From NCBI GenBank assembly GCA_003550305.1, contig QKYT01000044.1, forward strand, positions 205,260 to 269,259: a stretch of DNA of 64,000 nucleotides, read 5' to 3'. The notes below the pieces were generated by a model, which made no database searches, was not told where the DNA came from, and was given only the letters and a program-made list of their open reading frames with translations. Shown here piece after piece: positions 55,871 to 64,000 of the stretch. Origin of the DNA: Glomus cerebriforme (taxonomy: Eukaryota > Glomeromycota > Glomeromycetes > Glomerales > Glomeraceae). The translations under genes and the position numbers were made by a program. Position 1 is the first letter of the stretch. The number at the start of each line of letters is the position of its first letter.

Positions 55871-57322
55871 ATGTTTTTTTTGATTTTTCTGATTTTTATC
55901 GGATATTACTTTTATAAACGTAAACCTGACGCAAACTCTTTTAGAGAGTACATTCTGACCAATAATTCAAATTCTTCCTCGTCTTCTTCACAAGATTTAT
56001 TTAAATTTTTTAACAAACTTTTAGTCGGGCAACCAAGCGTTCCGGAATTCAAACTTGAAGACTATTATTGTTTTAGTGTTGTATCATTCAAGGACGGAAC
56101 TGCAACTTATGTAGGTTTTTTAAATAAATGGTACCTATGGAGCAAGATTGAAGTAGTCAATTCAAATGGAAGAGGTGATCGAAGCAGAAGAAAGAATTCA
56201 GCGCAAGACATTGAAGGATTAGCATACGGAGATAAAGAAGCCGCTATAAGAGCCAAAGGAAATAAGGATTGTTGGTATCACCCTAAAAGAGTTTCCCTTA
56301 TGATAATCTTTGTAATTTTTTCACAAAATTATTTTTTTTTTAATTCCAGATCATACGGCAGCAAGATCATTTTTATCGGCGGCAAAGCGATTCAAAAAAA
56401 TTGGTGATGAATCTAATCTTCTTGAAGCTGCAAATTGTTATGAAGATGCCTATAAAGCCTTTCAACAAATAAAACAAACTGGTATTTGATGTTATAAAAA
56501 AGACGGTTCAGTTTGATCTTCGGTTATAAATTTGTGCTGAATATTTTTACTCATTAGATAAAGCGTTTGAAGCGTTGGAAACGGCAGCTTCTATTTATGA
56601 AAGGAATGAAAGACAAAGTACTCGTGCAGCACGTGTATACGAAATATTAGCAGAACAATATAAAAAAACTAATAGTTCACAATTCAATTTGGAAAAAGCA
56701 CTTAAAGTATGTAAACTTTTTACCAATTATGAATTTTTTATCAATTGTTTAATATATATCTCCTATACATAGATGCACCGCAAGGCTGCCGATCTGTTCG
56801 AATTAGACGGAGATGGGTAAGACTATTAAACTTTATCATAATTTGCTAATTTTTAATCATCTAAATTTGAGTTCCATTTTTTTTTTTNNNNNNNNNNNNN
56901 NNNNNNNNNNNNNNNNNNNNNNNNNNNNNNNNNNNNNNNNNNNNNNNNNNNNNNNNNNNNNNNNNNNNNNNNNNNNNNNNNNNNNNNNNNNNNNNNNNNN
57001 NNNNNNNNNNNNNNNNNNNNNNNNNNNNNNNNNNNNNNNNNNNNNNNNNNNNNNNNNNNNNNNNNNNNNNNNNNNNNNNNNNNNNNNNNNNNNNNNNNNN
57101 NNNNNNNNNNNNNNNNNNNNNNNNNNNNNNNNNNNNNNNNNNNNNNNNNNNNNNNNNNNNNNTTTTTTTTTATAGAAATTGATTCTATCCAAAAGTTCTT
57201 GTGATCCATCTGGATTTGCTACAGCTTGCAAAGAGTATGATCAACTTACAACATTAACGCCATGCCAAACTCATATTTTACTTGGAGCTAAAAAAAATTT
57301 AGAAATTGAAGATCTACGATGA
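55871..57322 (+). CDS. SEC17: Alpha-SNAP-like protein with membrane-anchor N terminus, broken by gap
   Basis: Exons visible: 55871-56270, 56350-56481, 56558-56706, 56773-56816, then a gap, then 57176-57322. The TPR-like part (NKDYHTAARSFLSAAKRFKK, EALETAASIYERNERQSTRA, ARVYEILAEQYKK, KALKMHRKAADLFELDGD) and the C terminus (CKEYDQLTTLTPCQTHILLG, ending in EIEDLR) match alpha-SNAP/Sec17, which recruits NSF to disassemble SNARE complexes. In-frame coding extends upstream without another Met to MFFLIFLIFIGYYFYKRK, a clear membrane helix, followed by about 80 residues of unknown fold (FKLEDYYCFSVVSFKDGTAT). The exon 1 donor (GTTGGT) is the only one I found that keeps frame. Either this is a membrane-tethered SNAP or two genes are wrongly joined. 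The middle helices are missing in the gap. Confidence 0.65.
56888..57162. other. Assembly gap (275 N)
   Basis: An uninterrupted run of N within a T-rich intron context on both sides. It lies inside the SNAP-like gene and hides at least one coding exon, because the protein lacks its middle third. The gap length may be nominal rather than measured. Confidence 0.95.
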
Positions 57323-57381
57323 TTTTATTTAAATATCGATTATATATACAATTTTATGACATTTATTATTATTAAAATTCA

Positions 57382-57966
57382 TTATACACCAACTCTATAT
57401 TCATAAATTTTTTTTGCATAATAAGCTCCAACTCCAATTGATAATACACCTAATGATAGAGGAATAGGTTTTTTAGTCTTTATAGCACGAGGTACCATGC
57501 TACCTGCTAATAAAATAGATGCAGCTTTTTTTTTAAAAAAAAAGGCAAAAAAAAAGTAAATTATATCATAAGTTCATATATAAAGAGATATTTTTTTTTT
57601 TTTTTTTTTTTTTTTACCTAAAGCTGTTTCGTTCCCATAATCTTTATTGTTTTTGATGACATATCTTAAAAATATACCTTATCATTAAATGGGTTCTTAA
57701 ATTATAATATCAAATGATTCTCATAAATTATATCATACCCAGCAATTCCATATAACGTTCCAACACCTATTCCTGCAATTAGCGAAGGTTTTGAACGTGC
57801 TTTAGAAAACGCAGCAATACCTCCAATAGCACCTACCGTGTAATATCATAAAACTATTTTATTAATTATAAAAAGAGAAAAGGAGACATAAATTGGTCTA
57901 ACATATTGAATAATTACACTAAAACTTACATATAACAGCCATTGTATAAGAAGGATGATGCGACAT
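57382..57966 (-). CDS. TMEM14-family small membrane protein
   Basis: Four exons, 106 aa: 57930-57966, 57739-57832, 57618-57664, 57382-57524. The start MSHHPSYTMAVICAIGGIAA, SKARSKPSLIAGIGVGTLYG, a short polar loop, then AGSMVPRAIKTKKPIPLSLG and VLSIGVGAYYAKK fit the four-helix TMEM14/UPF0136 family (typical length 105-115). TMEM14C in animals is a mitochondrial inner-membrane protein needed for porphyrin transport; roles in fungi are less clear. Phases agree at every junction. It is convergent with the SNAP-like gene (60 bases between stops) and divergent from UBR1. Confidence 0.82.
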
Positions 57967-58214
57967 TTTTTTTTTAAAAATTGGATACGTAATAAGAATA
58001 AAGCATAAAAAAAAAAAATCTATAAAAAAAAACAATTACGTCTCAACTCTCAACATTATGTCATGCAAACATGCAATAACATCAACATCCAATAATAATT
58101 ATGACCGAATTTCATATATTATGTAAAATAGATTATTACCTATCGTTTTAATATTTACTTTAAATTAACAGATCAATTTGTAATTTATTTTTCCTTTTAT
58201 CAAACTTCTTTCTA
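57967..58214. promoter_or_regulatory. Divergent promoter between TMEM14 and UBR1
   Basis: 248 bases between opposite start codons. It contains a T-run/A-run at the TMEM14 side and otherwise no recognisable site. Confidence 0.4.
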
Positions 58215-61200
58215 ATGGAACCAGAAGCCACGACATCACATACTCCTTTTAACAATAATGGATCAGATAGTTTACCATTCTCAACATATTTAAATTCATG
58301 TCCGAGTATTTTCGGATATAGGTTAAAAGAAAGTGCACAACAAGAAATATTGAAAAGACTATTCTCAGAATTATGGAGTTCAAATGAAGACTATAGAACT
58401 TTATTTTTTCCAAGCGGTTTCGGGGAAGGGCCTGATGCATATAAATTGAGCCTTGCACAAGGAGAAGGAAAAGCCGAATATTCACCAACACAAAAAGGAA
58501 AAGCTTGCGGTCACGTATTTAGAAAAGGAGAAGGTGTTTATCGATGCAGGTGAGAATTTTATTAGAATTAGAATCGAATCCGAGTTCAAAATACATGAAA
58601 ATATAGGAATTGTCCAAATTGTTATCTGATCAAGGATCAGATCTTTTTGGTGAATCATTTGAGAAGTCTTATACTTTAGAGATATGAATTGTTTCTCTAA
58701 TACAATTTTTTCCGTATCAGATGAATTAAAATTATTTATTTGACTTGAAACGTTTTTATAAAATTAAATACCAAAGATAGTTTTTTTTTATTGAAGAATA
58801 TTTCTAACGCAGAAGAGTTATAATTATTGTTATTGCGTAGAAATTGCGCACTGGACGAAACATGTGTCTTTTGTTCTCGTTGTTTCCATGCCACGAATCA
58901 TGAAGGACACGACGTTACTTTTTCTGTGAATACTGGATCTGGTTGTTGTGACTGTGGCGACCCAGAGGCTTGGAAGCGTCCTATACATTGTACTTATCAT
59001 TCAGTAGATGCCACTTCACCAGATTCAAGCGAATTTGAAAAAATACAATATGAAGAAATATTACCTCATGATCTATTAGATTCCATTCATATTACTATTT
59101 CTACTGTCCTTGATTTTATGTTGGACACTTTATCTGCTTCTCCTGAGGAAATGTCCCCCCTTAGTGAAGCAGAAGTCAAAGAAGAAGCTAAACGAGCCGC
59201 CCTTTATATTAGAGATCCTATAAACAATGTTGATGAGGAAAAATTATTTGCAGTTGTACTTTGGAATGATGAACATCATTCTTTTCACGAAGTGATTGAA
59301 CAACTCATGGATGCGACCGGATGTAGCAAAGCAGAAGCAAAAGCAATAGCTGAAAGAGTTGATTCGCATGTACGTGATTATAATCTGTATTTTGTTGTTG
59401 GTATATGTTTCCATCGAAAATCACTTATATACTAATAAATAAATTTTATTTTGTGGGACAGGGACGTGATATTGTTCAAATATCCGAAGATATTCAACGT
59501 CTTCTTTCCATAGCACGTACAATATCGTCGATAGGCCTGGCTGTTACTGTGCGTTCTGCACGTGATACTTTCCGTGAAGGAATGTGTGGTCTTTTTATTG
59601 ACTGGTTAAAAGATCTTGCAGGAAGCAAAATCGGCTCAAATGCTACTATATTGAGAAATATCATTTGTGAAGAATTATGTAAAGAATGTAAAGAATGGAG
59701 TAAACCTCGTAGTTCAAAACGAGCCAATATTGATGAAAAATGGAGGATTCTCATAGAGGATACACAAAATGATGAAACGGAAGACACGAATGAATATATG
59801 AGTGATGATGAAGTAATGGTAATGATTGATGATGACAACGAAATTAATGTTGAAGATGATACATCTAATAATTATAAGCGACCTTCAGAATTTAGCGGTG
59901 ATTATGATGTATCGATGGAAGAGGACTCTAGCGATACAATTGAACCAATGGATGAGGATGAATCTATAATATATCGCGGAACTACATTAATGCATACAAT
60001 AGAAGATTTTAAAAAGGAATTACGATTGGATAAATTGTTGATTTTAGATTTAAGACTTTGGAAAGAAGCAAGATCCGGATTAAGAGAATTGTATATTGGA
60101 ACACTAGTAATAAATCCAGAATATAAAAAAATAATGGGTATTATAAAAAAAACATCTATACTACTATATATATTATATATTTTTTAATTTTATAATTAAA
60201 TACTTAAAAACTTATTTATCTCTTTAGGTATACGATTTGCTTGCAACTATGTTAACCTCGCAAAAGCATTTCTTACCCCTGACCGCGAGCCTGAGCATTC
60301 AATTATTCTTTTTTCTGTTCAACTTTTTACTGTCCCCACCATTTCTACGATTCTTGTCACTCAATATAAATTCCTCACAACGATTTTTACAATACTCCAT
60401 ACATTTTTCACTTCCAACACCGTCGGAGAAGATTTAGATAGTATTGATCCGAATGCTAAAATTGACTGCGATTCCGAAGCCTTTAAAAATCGTCGTTACT
60501 TTCATGTCTTTCAAGATCTTCGTTATATTATCAGTAATGATGCTGTGAAAAGCGCTGTACCAAAAAATCCTCATTATTTGCAACAATATCTGAATCTAAT
60601 CGCATTATTCCATGGAATGAATCCAAACGTTCGTGCAACTCAACAACATGTCGAATATGAAAATGATAGTTGGGTTAATGCATTTAACGTTACTTTGCAA
60701 ATTGCAAAAAGTTGTCGTCAATTTTCTGAATGTTATACGGGTAACACCAGAACTCTGTGTGTTACTATTCGTAAAGTTTTAATAAAATTATACGAATTGT
60801 GTTCAAGACGTAATATCAATGAGGAAGATGAGGGGGATAAAATGGATGAAACTAGTGATGTTCAGCATGAGACTCCTTATCACCCTAGCGTTTGGGGAAA
60901 CTCTACACCGGGATCATATGGTCCCTTCGCAAAATTTTCTGATGAAGGGAATGAAGACAAGGATAGCAATCTTTCTTTACGAGAATCAGATTTTCATGAT
61001 GTTATATTTCCTCAAAGTCCTTATTCTCTTTCATTTCGAGTTGTTAAATTTGAAGTTGCTTCACAACCTGTTAGCTTTCACAATCCTTTACATTGGTTTT
61101 TGGCCGAATTATTGGAAAATGTCAATTTATTGGATGATGAATTGTTAAAGCAACATGGTTTAGGTAGTTTCCAAAGTATGATAATGGGTTTTGATATCGA

Positions 61201-64000
61201 AAGCAATGAAGAATTGGGTATTGTTCAACACGTTAAAGAGAAAATTTTAGGGGTGTTTGACTATCCATTACGTGGTAAGTTACATTGTTAACCATGATAA
61301 AAACTATCTGATAATAATTTTTTTTCCTTTCTTTTTTTTGAATTTTTATAGTATTGGTTTTATTGATACAAATTCGTGCTGGGTTATGGGTACGGAATGG
61401 ATTTGGTATTCGTGGTCAAGTATGTATAATGATTGGAGTATTATTATTTTATAACTTATTATTAAATCTCATTATTCTTATTACTTATTAAAGTGTCACC
61501 ATTATCGTGAAATTTCTCTACGTGAAAATACTTTTGATGAGGATATATTTTTATTGCAAACGGCTTTTATTGTATTAGATCCAAATATAGTTCTTGCCAC
61601 TATTCTAGATAGATTCGATCTTGTGGAATGGTTCAACGGCGGAGCTAATCATAAAATATATGATAATTCACAACTGACCTTTATTGCTGAAGAATTATTG
61701 ACACTTTTAATTATATGTGTTAGCGAACGTTCAAATGCAGCTGGATTAACTATTGAGCAAGAAATTAAAAGAGAAATCATTCATGGACTTTGTTTAGGTC
61801 CAATTGCTTATTCGGAGCTTACAAAACGTATACCAGAACGATTAACACAAGATTCAATGTTTGACGAAATATTAGCTAAACTTGCTAATTATAGAGCACC
61901 AGATAGTTTGACTGATCATGGTATCTATGATCTTCATGACGAATATTTTGACGAGGTTGATCCTTATTTTGTTCATTATTCTCGTAATAATAGGGAAGAG
62001 GCGGAGGAAGCTTTGAAAAATAGGCTAAAGAAAAAAAATGGAACTCCTCATTCTACTCCGTTATTAATACCAAAATTGCTTCCTATAACAAATGGCCCAT
62101 ATATCAAATTAGGTAACATTTTACATGCACGATTGTTAAATCAAATAATTTATTATGCACTTTGGCATGTAAAAACCGATGAGAAGATAAAATCTGACAC
62201 ACTTGTGGATGAAGCATTGCATTTGATAATGTTGTCTCTTTTAGATGAAAATAGTGATATCATGAGGGAGAGCAAACGGAAAGGAAAACAAAAGGCTTCT
62301 GATACTTCTATTTCTTCAGATATAGATGAAGGAATGTCGGGCTTTATGTATTACGCAGTATCTGATTGTTTTCAAGAAGGGGATATAAGTGCAATGAAAT
62401 CTCAGGGCACTTGTTTATTGGATCTTTTATTACAAATTTCATGTGAACAAAATTTCAAAGAGTTCCATCATAAGTTAGAATTTATTATAAATAAATTTGA
62501 ACAGTTCGGCAGTGATAGTGTAAAGTTGAAAATAGATCGACATCGTGAGAAGTTACGTATCGATTTACAATCAAAAGGTACCGAGGAAAGCGAGCTTTCA
62601 GAATATGAACGTAAGAAACAAGCAGCCAAGGAGAGACAGAAGAAAATTATGGAGCAATTTGCTAAAGCTCAACAAAGTTTCATAGAGAAACATGAAGATT
62701 TATATGAAGAATATGAAGGTATGGAAGAAGATTGGGAACTTCCTGCTGGTGAAGCACAATCAGGAACTGATTCATCAAAGCCGATGGAGACAAATTGGTC
62801 GTATCCATCAGGAACTTGTATAGTATGCCAGGAAGAAACAAATGCATCTTCATTATATGGAATGCTTGGGTTAATTCAACCATCATCATTATTACGTCGT
62901 ACTCCATTTGATGATAAGGATTACGTTTTTGAAGTTATTAATTTACCTGAAAGTTTGGATTTTAAATATGACCGGTCAGTTCCATACGGTGTTGCATCTT
63001 CAATTTATACCGATAATTCATCATCGTCATCATCTGGACCTTCGCACATAAGTAAAGGATTTCCTTCAAAGTCATGTCGTCAAGGATTATATGCTTCTAC
63101 TTGTGGGCATTTAATGCATGTGAAGTGTTTTGATACCTATTTTTCTTCATTGGAACAACGACATCAATTACAATTAGCAAGGAATCATCCTGAAGATGTC
63201 AAACGCAAAGAATTTATGTGTCCATTGTGCAAAAGTTTGGGTAATGTTTTATTACCAATAATTTGGAAGGTAAAAAAGGAAGTATTTCCAGGAATATTGG
63301 AAACCAAAGAAGACTATAATACTTGGCTGCGTGATAAAGTTGGTCCTGGTTTAGAGAAATTGAACTCACCTGCTTTAGTATTTCCTTCAGGATCAAATTT
63401 ATCATTTTCTCATACTGATCTAAATCGATTTACACCATTCACAACTGGAACACCTTTCGATGTGAGAGAGTTGACTACTAATGCAGGTTTTCCACACTTT
63501 TCTCAGACAGCCCAAACTCAACAAAGGAGACGAAATAGTAGTGGTGCAGGTAGGATTAGGGATGCACTTACTCAATTTGTACACATGTTAAGAACTCCAG
63601 CTGCAAACCAGAATAATGATGAAAGTGGCCCATCTACAGCTGTTTCTGACGACTTCCTATCTCTTCCTGTACAAGGATCATCGATGGGAGATGCGTCCAC
63701 AGTTTCTGATGATGAAGATCAAGAAAGCATTCGCCGTATGTACAATCGTTTGGCAGAAGTTGTACAAATGACATACCGAAATATAACACCGGAAATTACC
63801 TTTCAAACTATGTCATTAAAATCTATTGAATACATATGGGATTTATTTGGTTACACGATTTCATGTACTGAGATAAGTCAGCGCGGCATTGGTAAAACTA
63901 CGAGTGAAGGTCTTGTTGGATCAACATTAGTAGATGGAATCAATTTACAAACGTTAACACTTCTAAGAATTCTTTCAGAAACAATACTTACTTATATAAA
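58215..64000 (+). CDS. UBR1: N-degron E3 ubiquitin ligase UBR1, 3'-truncated by window
   Basis: Exons: 58215-58549, 58841-59369, 59462-60137, 60228-61274, 61352-61419, 61494 to past 64000 (open at the window edge). It recognises destabilising N-terminal residues and ubiquitylates the protein. The UBR box (about 98-165) is complete, with KACGHVFRKGEGVYRCRNC, CVFCSRCFHATNHEGH and CCDCGDPEAW. A ClpS-like type-2 site follows (LFAVVLWNDEHHSFHEVIEQ, about 240-295). The helical scaffold continues with WFLAELLENVNLL and LLIQIRAGLWVRNGFGIRGQ. A basic coiled region (KKQAAKERQKKIMEQFAKAQ) precedes the RING-H2 (CIVCQEE, then STCGHLMHVKCFDTYF and FMCPLCK), whose loop is expanded. The C-terminal autoinhibitory cap is beyond the window. 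The exon 2 donor CAT/GTACGT keeps frame into GRDIVQ. Confidence 0.92.

Noticed and set aside
56813..57231. Three open frames made mostly of X
   Set aside because: They span the run of N and are artefacts of translating the assembly gap.

Overview
This window looks like a fungal nuclear contig. It is very AT-rich, and its genes are split by many short GT-AG introns, most of them under about 120 bases. The protein families are fungal or opisthokont: Slt2-type MAP kinase, Mgr3-like TPR protein, Cdc53/CUL1, Dna2, KDM5, Ubr1. The remains of a transposase-like gene at the left end resemble a family I recall as highly multiplied in arbuscular mycorrhizal fungi such as Rhizophagus. I therefore infer a Glomeromycotina genome. 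The kingdom is secure, the genus is not. All exon coordinates were worked out by hand from splice signals and reading-frame continuity and have no transcript support.

Left arm (1 to about 10.9 kb): a transposon graveyard with no intact gene. It holds the end of a hAT-like element that truncates a decayed transposase-like gene. Next is a 1.65-kb hAT-type non-autonomous element with an 8-bp target duplication, carrying a minisatellite that was itself split by a 299-bp inverted-repeat element. A GC-richer decayed retroelement-like tract follows, split by a 186-bp TA-flanked MITE. Two copies of a 400-bp Mutator-type MITE lie in opposite orientations, each with its own perfect 9-bp duplication, and a Helitron-like 3' end sits between them.

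Right arm (10.9 to 64 kb): gene-dense. In order: Mg-chelatase/MoxR-lid-like protein (-), SLT2-type MAP kinase (+), mitochondrial leucyl-tRNA synthetase (-), Mediator subunit 27 (-), mitochondrial TPR protein like Mgr3 (+), DH-PH-FYVE Rho GEF (+), a 103-aa hypothetical (+), CUL1 (+), LYR protein ETFRF1 (-), a 1784-aa Asn/Asp/Ser-rich protein (+), DNA2 (+), KDM5 demethylase (-), DUF4602/C1orf131-like nucleolar protein (-), a 460-aa hypothetical with a zinc-finger-like C terminus (+), an alpha-SNAP-like protein broken by an assembly gap (+), TMEM14 (-), and UBR1, which runs off the right edge (+).

Most are housekeeping genes and they do not form a cluster of shared function. Some themes recur: ubiquitin transfer (CUL1, UBR1), mitochondrial function (LeuRS, Mgr3-like, ETFRF1, TMEM14), chromatin and transcription (MED27, KDM5), genome maintenance (DNA2) and signalling (SLT2 kinase, Rho GEF). 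The last pair may be linked, because fungal cell-wall integrity runs from Rho GEFs through Rho1 to Slt2. Several pairs are divergent over short shared promoters. I found no convincing new defence or biosynthetic system. The most distinctive content is the nested mobile DNA and a few unusual proteins: a membrane-anchored SNAP model, a KDM5 with a repeat-built N-terminal extension, and a Rho GEF with a second cysteine module.
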